Source: Bugula neritina | Lineage: Eukaryota; Bryozoa; Gymnolaemata; Cheilostomatida; Bugulidae | Direction of reading: 5' to 3' | Assembly: GCA_964035545.1 (NCBI GenBank) | Contig: OZ037773.1 | Location: 3,975,251-4,039,250, forward strand | DNA: 64,000 nucleotides | Shown: positions 39,340 through 50,600 of the stretch, one piece after another | How the letters are laid out: every line of letters starts with the position of its first letter | How positions within the stretch are numbered: the stretch's first letter is position 1 | Made by a program: the position numbers and the translations under genes | The notes under the pieces: model-generated | Database searches by the model: none | Seen by the model: only the letters and a program-made list of their open reading frames with translations | What the model was told of the DNA's origin: nothing

Positions 39340-39692
39340 TGTAGTGAGTCATGCAAAGTACAAATACGGGAATCGCCCTCTCTCCGTTCTTGGAATACTA
39401 AGACCCTTATGTAGCAACCAATTAGCAGCACCGGAAGATATGCTTCCGACTCACGTGACACTTCCCGGGTTATTAACAATTGATCATGTTGTTGTAAGCG
39501 GAGGCTTGAAGTAGAAGCATGTGTTAGTAGTTGACTGATGTATAGGATAATTTGATGTGATTTTTACTTTATGTTTTATTGTGGATAATAAATATAATTA
39601 CTCGACAGCTACCCTAGTAATTGCTAGTAGAATAGCCAACTAAGTATACGCAAGTAGATAACTCACGGACAGTAATTGCACGAATTACTACA
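39340..39692 (+). repeat. 5' long terminal repeat
   Basis: 353 bp, TGTAGTG...TACTACA, flanked on the left by GTAT (39336-39339). Differs from the 3' LTR at three positions (caaccaat/caaacaat, gattttta/gatgttta, cacggac/cacgcac). An AATAAA lies near the end of the LTR, at about 39588. Confidence 0.97.
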
Positions 39693-39693
39693 G

Positions 39694-39711
39694 TGGTGGC
39701 AGCGGTGGGAT
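39694..39711 (+). promoter_or_regulatory. Primer binding site, tRNA-Leu
   Basis: tggtggcagcggtgggat starts one base after the 5' LTR. It is complementary over 18 nt to the 3' end of animal tRNA-Leu (TAG/AAG type, ...ATCCCACCGCTGCCACCA), as recalled. Confidence 0.8.
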
Positions 39712-39727
39712 CTTGCGTATAGCAGTC

Positions 39728-40678
39728 ATGGCAAAAGACGGCACGGAGCTACCCATTCCACTGAATGAAGGTGAGAGAGATAATGTTGATATACCTGTGG
39801 AACCAGTGGTGTTAGAAGAAGAAGTGAGAATTCCTAGAGAGCATGGTGAAGACAGATACCGGCTGAAGGCACCCACCTTCACGGGCGAAGAAGCAGTGGA
39901 GCAGTTTATCCAAGAATTCCAAGATGTGATGGAAGTTGCACAATGGCCACCAAGGGTGGCGTTGCTCAAGCTTAGGATGGCGCTGACGGACAAGGCTAAG
40001 CCGTACGGAGCGGGACCTGACATAGACGGAATCTTTGCTTCTCTGCGGGCCCGCTTTGGCATCTCCCCCATAGATGCGCGGGCCCGTCTACAAAGGCTGC
40101 GGCGTGATCCTCACACGTCGCTACAAGAGCACGCTGCCACGGTGTACCCACTAGCGCAGATCGCGTTCCGCGATCTGCCTCCAGTACACCGTGAGAGGTA
40201 TACTTATGATGCCTTCGTGCAGTCCATCAACGACTTGGGACTCCACCATCAATTCCAAGCGAGGGGAGTCACCACGGTCGAAGATGCACTGGCGGTGGGA
40301 GAAGCCTACCTCATGGCGACTCATATGCACCGCAACCGCGTGGCCTCCCGCCAGGTGGCCACGGAGCACACTACTGCTCATACAGAACCAAACGCGGAAC
40401 CCTCCGCGGTGGCTAATGTGAACCAGATGTCACTAGCATCAAAAGTCGCGCAGATGACTGACATGCTAGATAAACTGGTCGCCACATTAGCTCCCCCAAG
40501 CCAGGTAGATACCGCCCGTGAGCCTTGCGGGCCGCAGGTACAATCACCAGGCATGGGGCATAACTTCTGCTGGGGATGTGGAAGGCCAGGACATTTCCAG
40601 AAGAACTGCCCTCAACTCCAACAAGGGTTAAACTACCACAGCCCGCAGATGTTCCCACCTCCTGCGGGCCGTCTGTAA
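39728..40678 (+). CDS. gag: Gag polyprotein of the LTR retrotransposon
   Basis: 316 residues from ATG 39728, the first ATG after the primer site in this frame. The N-terminal two thirds resemble a Ty3-type capsid (YRLKAPTFTGEEAVEQFIQE, then RARLQRLRRDPHTSLQEHA). Near the C-terminus is one CCHC zinc knuckle, CWGCGRPGHFQKNC, for RNA binding. The frame is intact. Its 3' end overlaps the next ORF, which lies in the -1 frame, by about 100 nt; I found no classic slippery heptamer, so how the second ORF is translated is open. Confidence 0.88.
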   Translation: MAKDGTELPIPLNEGERDNVDIPVEPVVLEEEVRIPREHGEDRYRLKAPTFTGEEAVEQFIQEFQDVMEVAQWPPRVALLKLRMALTDKAKPYGAGPDIDGIFASLRARFGISPIDARARLQRLRRDPHTSLQEHAATVYPLAQIAFRDLPPVHRERYTYDAFVQSINDLGLHHQFQARGVTTVEDALAVGEAYLMATHMHRNRVASRQVATEHTTAHTEPNAEPSAVANVNQMSLASKVAQMTDMLDKLVATLAPPSQVDTAREPCGPQVQSPGMGHNFCWGCGRPGHFQKNCPQLQQGLNYHSPQMFPPPAGRL

Positions 40679-42972
40679 ATCACCCAGGGAGGCCCGCGCG
40701 TCTGCCGCCCCGCTGGGCGCCTCGCGGAGATGTTGTGAAGTGGCGACCCCCGCGGCAAGTAGGCTCCAGCCACTCGTCGCCTGGGTCCTCTACGCCACTC
40801 CAACACCAACACGGATCCGGCAGACGGTTGATCTCAGAGCCTGCGAGGGAAACGGTACAGGCGCCGCAAGGCGTACCGCCCCAACCTCGGCAGCTGGTCA
40901 ATAGTCGTCGCCAACCGTGGACCCCTCGACCCACAGCGAGGGAGGTGCAACCATGGCACACACAGCTGCAGCCACACGGAAGTAGCTACTTCCTGCCAGG
41001 AAAGCTAGCCGGCAAGCCTGCCAACTTCCTCCTGGACTCAGGCTGCACCACCAACCTCCTTAGCCGTCAATTCTTTGACACCTTCAGCGCTAAGGTCAAG
41101 GACGGGTTGGCACCGTATGAGGGGGATCATGGCACCCTGGCAGACGGGTCGTGCATTCCCTTCTACGGCATTATTGAGCTGACTGGTTACATCCGTAACC
41201 AGGCCATCCAAGAGACGTTTATCGTCGGGCAGCTCAACGAGGACGCTATCCTCGGGATGCCATTCTTACAACGACACGGATGTCGCATCGATTTCAGTAA
41301 ATCTGCGATGATCATGGGCGACAGGGAGCTCGCTTGTGTCGATAAGTTTGGTCGTCCTCTAGCGGGAGCAGTGCAGGTAGTACGGAGCTGTACTATACCA
41401 AGCCACTCCCGGGCTACCGTCCGCTGCAAAGTAGACGGTGGCCAAACCTCTAAGTTGGGAGTTGTCGAAAGTACGCACTCAAGAATCCAACTTGCCCATA
41501 GCTTTAGCCGGCTTACGGGACAAGGAGAGATCTTAGTGCAGTGCGTCAACCCCTCCTCAGAGACAGTAGACCTATCACCCAGGTCCATGCTGGGCCGCTT
41601 CCATCCTGTCCAGGAGGAAGCCATTGGGCCGTCGTCGGGAGCTACGACGGAAGGTCCTCAGCAGAGCCCGTCTCAAGGGCGGAGGACCGTCCCAACCCAC
41701 GCCTCCCATCCTCTAGGGACGCGTGGCTACACAGGCAACGGGAAGCGCCAGGCTATGGCTAGGTTGCCACATGGGTACAGTGAGGCGCTCCGCCACACAG
41801 ACCGCGACGCCCGCCTAAATAGAGCAGGCCGTCGTGAGGTACCACGGGCGGCGAAGACCGCCCCTGCTCAGCAACTCCAACAGAGGGCTGACACGCCCCC
41901 GGAGGCTGTCCAGAGCCTCCGCGCCAAACCTGTATGGGCTGGTAACGTTAGGGAGCTGCCGAAGCTCCAGGAAAGCCTTCCTGGGGTGGTAGCCGACGTG
42001 TACCGAGCGAAACAGGAAGGGCGACGACCCAGTAGTAAACAACGGCGACAGGGATGCGCCGAGTTACGGCTGTACTGTCAACGTTGGAACTCTCTGCGGG
42101 TCGGGCCAGATGGTCTGCTGACCATGACCTTGGCCGCCAACAGCAGACAGCCAGCCCGGAAGAGGGTCGTCTGCCCAGCTGCCATCCGCCGGGAGTTGAT
42201 ACAAGACACCCACGAGAAGACTCACGGAGGAGTCCAAGGAGTGGTCATCAAGCTACAACTCCGGTGGTACTGGCCCAACATGGAGCGGGATATCCGGCGC
42301 AGAGTGAGACGGTGCGAAGTCTGCCAGACCAACAAGCATAGCCGTCTCCCTGGTAAAGCGGGACGGCAGACGCATTGTGCGAGGAGGTCTTGGCGAGCGG
42401 AGACTGTCGTCCTGGCCGGAAACACCTCCATGCCATCTCAGGAAGACTTGGCGAGGCGAGAAAGGCCACTTCCGTCCTTGAAAGTGCGCCCACCGCCCCC
42501 AACGTCAAGCCTGCCATCACCACCACTTCCGGAACCAGAAACGGGTCCGGAAGTGCAAAAACCCCCCGTGGGAGGGGCTCCGCAAGGAGATACCAACGTA
42601 GGAACAACCGTCACCAACAGGCTGGAAAAACCACCCGTGAGACATAACAATCTACGGGTGAGCACACCGCCTCCCACAGAGACGACGCCTCCAGGACCAC
42701 ACACTAGGCAACTCCCAGCGTGTCTCAGAGACTGTGTACGTGACCGCGGTATAAGCGGCAGTAACGAAAGTCTAGAGAGGCCTCGCATGGGAAAACAGGC
42801 AAAGAGACGTGGGAGTTGTGAACACCACGGAAATCTCAACTTTTGCCTCGGCGGAATCTCACACGAGATTCATCCGCTGGAAGTGAAAAGCCCTAGTCAC
42901 GTTTCACAACCACGCTGTCCGGTCTTTACCTACGTTGATGCAGTCAAGAGTAGACGTGCCACTAAACAGTAA
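40576..42972 (+). CDS. Protease plus integrase zinc-finger polyprotein lacking RT/RNase H
   Basis: 798-residue uninterrupted frame if started at ATG 40576; -1 frameshifting from Gag is an alternative. A retropepsin lies at about residues 140-260: LLDSGCTTN holds the catalytic Asp (about 154), then GTLADGS and NEDAILGMPFLQRHG. After a Pro/Arg/Gln-rich linker comes the integrase HHCC zinc-binding domain (His546, His550, Cys580, Cys583) with WYWPNMERDI, as in Ty3 elements. No reverse transcriptase (no YxDD), RNase H or DDE core is present, yet the frame remains open through and beyond the junction. The tail of about 200 residues is Pro/Ser/Arg-rich. It is either an in-frame internal deletion derivative or a purposely reduced polyprotein. 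Confidence 0.85.
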   Translation: MWKARTFPEELPSTPTRVKLPQPADVPTSCGPSVNHPGRPARLPPRWAPRGDVVKWRPPRQVGSSHSSPGSSTPLQHQHGSGRRLISEPARETVQAPQGVPPQPRQLVNSRRQPWTPRPTAREVQPWHTQLQPHGSSYFLPGKLAGKPANFLLDSGCTTNLLSRQFFDTFSAKVKDGLAPYEGDHGTLADGSCIPFYGIIELTGYIRNQAIQETFIVGQLNEDAILGMPFLQRHGCRIDFSKSAMIMGDRELACVDKFGRPLAGAVQVVRSCTIPSHSRATVRCKVDGGQTSKLGVVESTHSRIQLAHSFSRLTGQGEILVQCVNPSSETVDLSPRSMLGRFHPVQEEAIGPSSGATTEGPQQSPSQGRRTVPTHASHPLGTRGYTGNGKRQAMARLPHGYSEALRHTDRDARLNRAGRREVPRAAKTAPAQQLQQRADTPPEAVQSLRAKPVWAGNVRELPKLQESLPGVVADVYRAKQEGRRPSSKQRRQGCAELRLYCQRWNSLRVGPDGLLTMTLAANSRQPARKRVVCPAAIRRELIQDTHEKTHGGVQGVVIKLQLRWYWPNMERDIRRRVRRCEVCQTNKHSRLPGKAGRQTHCARRSWRAETVVLAGNTSMPSQEDLARRERPLPSLKVRPPPPTSSLPSPPLPEPETGPEVQKPPVGGAPQGDTNVGTTVTNRLEKPPVRHNNLRVSTPPPTETTPPGPHTRQLPACLRDCVRDRGISGSNESLERPRMGKQAKRRGSCEHHGNLNFCLGGISHEIHPLEVKSPSHVSQPRCPVFTYVDAVKSRRATKQ

Positions 42973-42995
42973 TCATTTACCACTCTCATTCCAAA

Positions 42996-44053
42996 ATGTC
43001 TTACTATTCTGGATCGAAGGGTGAGTTAATTATGTTTTTGGTACGATAACTAGACTGCATCAGTCAGCTTTAGCTACACTAGCTAGCGAGCTGGAGATTC
43101 GATAATGATAAACAGTGGTGGGAATATATGTCGACTTTGATTTTAAATAATCTGCCATAGCGAGTGTGTTCTCCATCAACTATTCATTAGCCTGAATCTC
43201 ACGAGTGTAACTGAACAGAGTACCGGTCAGGCTGTACACGCCGACGGTACCTCAGTGTATAATCTTTAACACTGCTACTCTTTCAGATCACACTCGAGTG
43301 ACCACCTCCCGGTCACGGGACCAGCCAACCTCTCTGCCTATGGAAGAAGAACCTGTAATGGAGAACGGCTTACCCGTGGTGCTTCGTCGACGACACCGCT
43401 GGGTGTCACCCACGACGGAAAGGAGAACTGAGGAAGCCTGGGGACCCAGTGGACCCCACCGGACCTGCCAGGTCTGCTTCGAGGAGTGCCCGTCACACCG
43501 CTCCCTGCGTCTGCATGTAGACGCCCATTTTCTACTCCACTTCTGCCCATGCGGGTTCCACGATGTATACCCGTATCCTGTGACAGTCCATAAGCTGAGC
43601 TGCTTCGCCGGAGAGAACCATACTGTTGATGAGGACAGTTTCCCCCAATACCTGGACGCCATCAAGCCAGTCATCAAGAAGGCTATCACCCTGGCCGCAC
43701 TAGCGTCAGGGTTCCAAGTACTGCTGTTATCCGCCCGCCATAAGTCCCCTATAGTTCAGGGCCCGTCTCCTACCCCCGTCAACCCTAGCAACACCCCCGA
43801 ATTAGAAGGAACAACAATACCCTCTCTAACAGAGACTACTACAACCCCGCCAAGGCCTAGCCAGCTGGCTAATGTAGAAGAGCGGCTTGTAAGACTACAA
43901 GCCGAGTTTACGCAACTGGCCCCTGACCTGCTGGATACGACGACAGGTCTATACCAGCTGAAGGACTCAGTGGGGCAACTGAAGAGGCGGCTACGTGCCC
44001 GACAGGCTCGACACAGAGCACGATCGCTACAAGAGTCAGAGTCCACCCAATGA
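42996..44053 (+). CDS. Third retrotransposon ORF, zinc-finger protein, apparently spliced
   Basis: An unspliced open frame covers 43287-44053, but its first in-frame ATG is at 43340. A better model joins a 25-nt exon 42996-43020 (MSYYSGSK, donor g|GTGAGT) to an acceptor at 43286 (ctactctttcag|AT) in frame, giving 263 residues. The protein has a C2H2 finger (CQVC...HVDAH: C-x2-C-x12-H-x3-H), a second C-x-C-x12-H-x3-C finger, a short hydrophobic stretch (AITLAALASGFQVLLLSA), a Pro/Thr-rich linker and a C-terminal basic coiled-coil-like region (VEERLVRLQAEF, then QLKRRLRARQARHRAR). It occupies the env position but has no signal peptide or envelope features. Function unknown; nucleic-acid binding is an inference. 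Confidence 0.68.
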
Positions 44054-44337
44054 GTATGCCTGGGGTAGGCACTTTTCGTTGAGCTGTATTTCGTCTGGAA
44101 AGTGACGAGTGCTCCGACATTGGCCCGCGTGCTGGTAAGCACCCTCTCTCTTTATAGCTGGCTAGATGTGTGTGTTCGATCACCCTGTTTACTTCTGTAT
44201 ATAAATGTTGTCGTACTCAACTATTTCTCTTCTCCCTTTTTGTGGGTTTACTTATGTATGTTTTTCTTTTTGGATTATTGTATTGTTTTTTTCTTTATGT
44301 GTTTTTTTTGTATTGTGTTATCAGAAAGTAGGGCTTT

Positions 44338-44353
44338 CTGCTGGGGGGGGCGG
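44338..44353 (+). promoter_or_regulatory. Polypurine tract
   Basis: A G-rich run (gggggggg, c, gg) directly before the 3' LTR, in the position where plus-strand priming occurs. Confidence 0.6.
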
Positions 44354-44706
44354 TGTAGTGAGTCATGCAAAGTACAAATACGGGAATCGCCCTCTCTCCG
44401 TTCTTGGAATACTAAGACCCTTATGTAGCAAACAATTAGCAGCACCGGAAGATATGCTTCCGACTCACGTGACACTTCCCGGGTTATTAACAATTGATCA
44501 TGTTGTTGTAAGCGGAGGCTTGAAGTAGAAGCATGTGTTAGTAGTTGACTGATGTATAGGATAATTTGATGTGATGTTTACTTTATGTTTTATTGTGGAT
44601 AATAAATATAATTACTCGACAGCTACCCTAGTAATTGCTAGTAGAATAGCCAACTAAGTATACGCAAGTAGATAACTCACGCACAGTAATTGCACGAATT
44701 ACTACA
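44354..44706 (+). repeat. 3' long terminal repeat
   Basis: 353 bp, 3 differences from the 5' LTR, followed by the target duplication GTAT at 44707-44710. Confidence 0.97.
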
Positions 44707-44710
44707 GTAT

Positions 44711-46830
44711 GACTATCACTATGAGTATGACTATGAGTATGAGGTACTGGACTCATTTCAACTTTCAATAATAATTGGCAGTTAAAAGCTTTTTAGCGTC
44801 TAAACAGTGCTAACTCTAACTCGTTGGGTCTACTTTAGTAGCTACCACCAAGATATTATAGCTTTTACTTTGCCCAATACCATCTAATTTCGCGTTACTT
44901 TATTTCACCACTGTAAGTATTCCGGGTAGTTCTGGAATTTCCTAGAGTCGAGTGCTCTCACGCGTACGAAGATAGTAAAGTTGCACGTTTTAGCCTCAAA
45001 ATTACGTTCTAGGATACAGGGATGGGGGGTTTAGCCGCGTGAAGCAATTTGTAAACTGAAGGGCTAAAAATTTCATCATCGTTTTTACCGTAAAGCATCG
45101 TGCACTAAAAGTAATTGTTTATCTCACTCATCATGATCATTATTATTATAACCGTAACGCGTGTACTAGTACTGGTACAAGTACAAACTCTTTGGCATGA
45201 ACTAAAGCTAAAGATCATTAAATTGCAAGTTTTTTAAAATTTCTCGCATTTTAGTACTGTATCACCCTATTATTTGTTTGAATTGAGAAGCTCAAGCTGT
45301 AAAAGTTTCATATTAAATTTTAATTTAAAATAGTTAATTTTTCAAGTTGCAAAACTGTTGCCGTTGGTGTTAACTCAACTGTTAACTGTAAAGTCATAGT
45401 GTTGCTGTTAGTGTTTACACTTACTGTAAGTGTAACTCAAACTGTTAGTGACAGTGTTAGTGTTACGTTTGGCTTTTTAGTTTTACTTTTACTTTTAGAT
45501 TTGATTATAGTTTTTCTTGATTCACCAATTAATACTCGGTAATACTAATAGTAATAGTAATACTAATAGTAATACTTAAGTTATAGTAATACTAATAGTA
45601 ATAGTAATACTTATACTAAAACTAAAAGTCCAAAACTCTCGGTATTACTATGTTATTGTTCATAATCATTGTTAATCATAATGTTACACTAACTCTAATA
45701 CATAGTGATAGTCACTTAGTGATAGTGATGGTCTTATATTAATATTTATTGTATTTTAGTTTGTTGATTTTAGTTTTTCTTTTAGTCTTACTCTTAAACC
45801 TTATCTAAGGTAATCACTAAAAGTAAAACTAAATGTAACCGTATTGGTAGTACTAATACTAATAGTAATACTGATACTAATACTAGAAATAATACACTTA
45901 CAGTAACCGTAAGTGAGCAATTCAAATAATTATTATTATTAGTATAGTAATACTAATAGTAACAACTGAAAGCTAAAATCATACTCGTAGTCGTAGTCCT
46001 AGTGATACTGATGGTCATAGTACCTGAGAAACTTTAAGTTTATCAACCAATGGAATTTTTTTTAGTACTTTTGTCACTTCGTATTACCTAGTCTAATGGT
46101 AATCTAAGTCGTTTTAGTTTTACAGTCCTGCATAAGGTTTTCGTTTTCACTATAAATTTGCATTATGATTATGTTGATATTTGTTACATACAACTAATAG
46201 TAATACTAAATTAAAATTAATCTATTAATATTAAATTCAGTATTGGTAACCATTGTCATGTTGTTGAACTTGATAGTGAGTCTCTGCGCATAGAAATGCA
46301 AAAATTGTAAATACTGTTTTAATGTTCAATCTCTTATAAGTTTTAAGCCTAATGATAATGAAGCAGTTGAAAATAGTAAAATTAATAAAATTATTTGGAC
46401 TGTAATTATAGAAACTAAGGAATCCCTAATTTCTATGGCTTTTGTTATCTAGTGATGATAAACTTTTTTTCTCATCCGGCTGTAGTGAGTAATATTGCTG
46501 AAGCTTGCTGTAGAACAATCAGACTGACTGTTAAAGAGTTTTTATTGTTTTTTATTCTTATTCATAGATAATTTAGTAGACAATACGTTTTTAATTTTAG
46601 TTGCACAAACTTTTAATTTTCTTTCGTATTTTAGTAAACTACTAGCAATTTCTTAGATATGCATAACCTGTCTTAATAATTTTACTACTGGACAATACCC
46701 AAAAGTAATAAAATTTAATTAAGGGTCTAAGATGCCAGAAATGATGTGGAAAAAGAACGAGTTAAATAAGTGTGTGTGATGTAGCTTTTGGTGCTTATTA
46801 AGTTGTTTATTTCAGAGTGCATATATTTAA
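44711..46830. repeat. AT-rich and low-complexity intergenic DNA
   Basis: 'gagtatgactatgagtatga' continues across the LTR insertion. Further on are 'ttagttttacttttactttt', 'gtaatactaatagtaatag' and 'cttactgtaagtgtaac' words, with many short self-complementary pieces. No exon is recognised. Confidence 0.75.
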
Positions 46831-46935
46831 CTAAAATCTCAATGTTGTCATCTGAACCAAGACATGCTGATGTCCTGGATGGAGGTGATAGGAGAGGATC
46901 TGGGCCCAGCTGCATTAGCGTCTGGGCCACTAGGT
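46831..46935. other. Unassigned GC-rich block, possible exon
   Basis: A GC-rich island in AT-rich DNA. On plus, ATG 46841 reads MLSSEPRHADVLDGGDRRG and on to a possible donor (actag|gtaccg). On minus, MAQTLMQLGPDPLLSPPSRT is equally open. I recognise neither and cannot choose a strand. Confidence 0.3.
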
Positions 46936-47620
46936 ACCGCCAAACTCTCTAATAATCCATCTGGCTCTAATAGGCTTTAACTCCGTCAATCAAACTCAAT
47001 CATTTTGCACAATCGAATACAACTATGACCATTACAGCTTTGCATGCTGGCTATATTTAGTTCCACAATAACGCTGATGTTGGTTGGCCAATGTTTTGGA
47101 TTGTACGCATTCAAGCATGCCCTTATCCACAATGGACTTTTTCGTTTTTCCAAAGATCAATATTCTGGTGATGCAATTGTAGTCTATTTGTACAGTAAAT
47201 CAACTCAATGTCTTAAATCAATGAACAACAACAATACATCAGGATAGTTTTGGCAGCGTTTCAAATTATTGGCACCCAGCAGCAGTATTCTGCATAAAGT
47301 AGCAGCCTAGAGTGGCAGCGTAGAGTAGATTGGCAGCAGTAGTTTGCTCAAAGCTCTTGCTTATTAGACAAGCTAGTAGTGATTTAATGAATTTATATCT
47401 ATTGATTTTATTGACTTAAACCTTTTGTTCTTCACCTTTCTTCTCTTGTATATAAAATGTAAGTGTTGATCAGCTTTGTTTACTGTATGTTGTTTAGTAT
47501 TCAGCTGTTTGTTTCAGTGCTGTATTGGTTGTTATTGTTGATCTGTAGTAAATACTTGAGGACTGCAATACATTTTACCTGTCACCAGTGTTGTACTCAG
47601 CATAACAAGTGTGGCCTGCT

Positions 47621-50600
47621 ATGGGCACTATTGACTTCGTGGCCGGATGCTTTGGAGGTGAGTGAAATGTATGAACAGGAGTTTTCAACCTGTAGAGGTT
47701 TATATTAGTTGTAATGATGCTTTGCACACATTCACTAGGTCTAATTAGCAACTGGACTTGATGATGCACTAGACAGACTGTATAGAAATCTACTGAGTAA
47801 TAATGTGTTTATGAAGTCTTACATCAGTGGTAGTTTAATTTGCACTTGCTTCATGCAAATAAAATTCCTTTTAATGTTAAGTTATAATGACGAGTTGTCC
47901 AATCAGCTGTTAGCTGTCTAACAGGGGTTCTCTTTTGCGCTGCCTGACACTACTGCTGACTCTGTAGCAAGTCAGATATAGTACCCGACTATCATTCATT
48001 AGATGTTCTCACTCATTTTACTCAGGTTTCACACGCTCTATCCGAGGGCGTAATGTAATCACCATGTTATTCAGTCCGTTTTGTTACGTTGTAATGTAAC
48101 TGCGAATTAGTGATTGAGATATCAATCAGTAATCATTTTGATTACGCTCTAAGTAACTTATAATAATCGCTGTAGGAGCTGCAGGAGTCCTTGTGGGTCA
48201 CCCATTTGACACTCTGAAGGTAAGTGATACAGTTAACTTACACTTCACTTACACGTTGATTTATTTACATATATAGTAGGTGTAAGTTGCTTATCTGCTT
48301 GCTTATTGTGATTTTCATGTTCTATATGATTTATTTTCTTTGTTTATTGATGTAGTTGTTACTTTCTATTGAATAATGTTTAATGATCTGCTGGTTAAGC
48401 ATTTTGTTAGCTGAAATTTGATTGGGTTTATAGTGGATCTCCCTGTGAGAAACCCAGCGGAAAGGTTTTTTAAAAACAGGTTAACAACTTATTCTCTATT
48501 GTGGCTGAACTAGTGTTTAATAATAGACTAAGATGGCGGTAGCTTAACTGCCACTTTGCAACCAAAATAGTTTCTCTTCTGTAATCTATGCACTAATGGG
48601 ATAATTAGCCTCAGTGTGGTAAAGTCTGATTGATATTAGTTACTTAATCAGGTAAACCTTACCACAGACCTGTGGGTTTGAAGCTGTAAACATAGCATAT
48701 CCCATAGGTGTGTAACAGGTCACCTTCTAGCCAGTATCAGTCATAGCATTGGCATTTCTCAAGTTGTTGAAGTAGGATCTTATTTTCCATAATTCCTTTT
48801 GGAGTACATTTTGCATTGATTCATTATGTTTAGCAATGGGGATATTATGCGTACTGTGTACATATGTATGTAAGCTATAATATATGCATGCATGTAAGCT
48901 ATAATATATACATGTATGTAAGCTATAATATATACATGTATGTAAGCTATTATATATACATGTATGTAAGCTATAATATATACATGTATGTAAGCTATTA
49001 TATATACATGTATGTAAGCTATAATATATACATGTATGTAAGCTATTATATATACATGTATGTAAGCTATAATATATGCATGTATGTAAGCTATAATATA
49101 TACATGTATGTAAGCTATAATATATGCATGTATGTAAGCTATAATATATACATGTATGTAAGCTATAATATATACATGTATGTAAGCTATAATATATGCA
49201 TGTATGTAGAGATGTAGGCTGTAATATGTGCAGGTATATTTGCATGTTAGTTGTAGTATATACATGGATATATGTATGTAGGCTATAATATATACATGTA
49301 TCATATAATATTTATTATATGCATTTGCACATGTATGCAGGTATAATACATACATGAATGAATACATGAATACATGCATACATGCATACAAACTATAATA
49401 TGTTCATGTTTATGTGTAATGCAGGTGCGCATGCAAGGTTCCAGTGCTGTTTATAAAAGTACACTGGAATGTTTCAATTCCATTGTGAAGAAAGAGAGTG
49501 TCAAGGGGCTATACAAAGGTGAGTTTTATGAAAGGAAGTTTCTGATTGGCTGTTGTTATTGTTTGATTGTCGATGCCTATCCATATTGGGAAATAACTCA
49601 ACAAAGCTTGATAGTTTTAAGTCAGCAAATAAATCTTGTTTTTGTTGTATTGTATTTAAACTGGCAGCTAACCTCTCCCAGGTAGATTCATGGTTGAGCA
49701 AGCAAAATTCACATAACATTTGCATTATTTCCACTTGGTGTACTTGGATATTTGCTCACACACCTGATTGCTCTGGTTAATTTCACTAATATGTTTTAAA
49801 TGATAGCTGTGTTGTCCGTATGAGGTTTGGGTAGTTCAAGCAGCATTTATCACTGCTAGATAAGGAGTTGTCTCCCTTCGTGGCGCAACTGGGTGGCCTT
49901 AATATAAAAACTCACCCAAGTTTACACTCACTATCTCTGCGCGGAAAACCCTGGTGGAAAGGGTTTTTTAAGTGATCTAAGGACTTGTTCATATGTGACA
50001 CAGAAGCAATATGACTGGATGCTCTTCCTAACATCACCAATGGTCTTTATTGGAGATCGAGCCCATGACTTTGGCTTTACTAAGCAAACGCTCTAACCTA
50101 ATATCATGCTGACAAAATTATATGGCTAAAGTTTTTTGTGTCACAAGTTCAAACTTCTGCCCTGGTCGAGGGGTAGAGGTTGGGACTCGCCAGGGCAGCT
50201 TTTTTGTTTAACGTCTTTCTGCTTTTCGATGAGTATTCTGCCCTACTCTATTATGATGTTTGAAATTGTGTTTTTGATTTTAGGAGTTACTTCCCCTCTG
50301 TACTCGCTGGCGGCAATCAACGCCATCATATTTGGTGTCCAGGGAAACCTGTTGAGGCGAATGAAGAACCCGGATGCCTTGTCCTCACATTTCATGGCAG
50401 GTGCTACAGCAGGTGAGTTGTCAGCTACATCTCTCAGTGCAATGCAAGTCAACTATCTCCTGTCTTTGAGACTTTGTGAACTGGATTAGCTAGAAAATTT
50501 TGTCAACTATGATATCATTGGTCTAGATTTTGAACTGTTCTCTTATGATTAGGTAAAATTTTCATTTCGGCTCCACGTTGCATCTACGGCCCTAAGTTAA

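Larger units (their letters stand above)
39340..44706 (+). mobile_element. Non-autonomous LTR retrotransposon (Ty3-like) without reverse transcriptase
   Basis: 5,367 bp with near-identical 353-bp LTRs and a GTAT target duplication. It encodes Gag, a protease/integrase-zinc-finger polyprotein and a third zinc-finger ORF. The space between protease and integrase zinc finger is only about 350 codons and shows no reverse transcriptase or RNase H motif; the DDE integrase core is also absent. The interior is much more GC-rich than its surroundings, which fits a recent arrival. Mobility would need enzymes supplied in trans. Confidence 0.92.

Noticed and set aside
40680-40961. Minus-strand ORFs across the retrotransposon
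   Set aside because: They lie opposite Gag and protease frames in GC-rich sequence and show no recognisable domains.
47044-47247. 67-codon ORF with a hydrophobic start
   Set aside because: No family match, no clear splice partners and an AT-rich context; chance ORF is likelier.
48727-49391. Open frames of 117-203 codons on both strands
   Set aside because: They are produced by the 24-bp minisatellite, whose length is a multiple of three; the sequence is intronic in SLC25A29.
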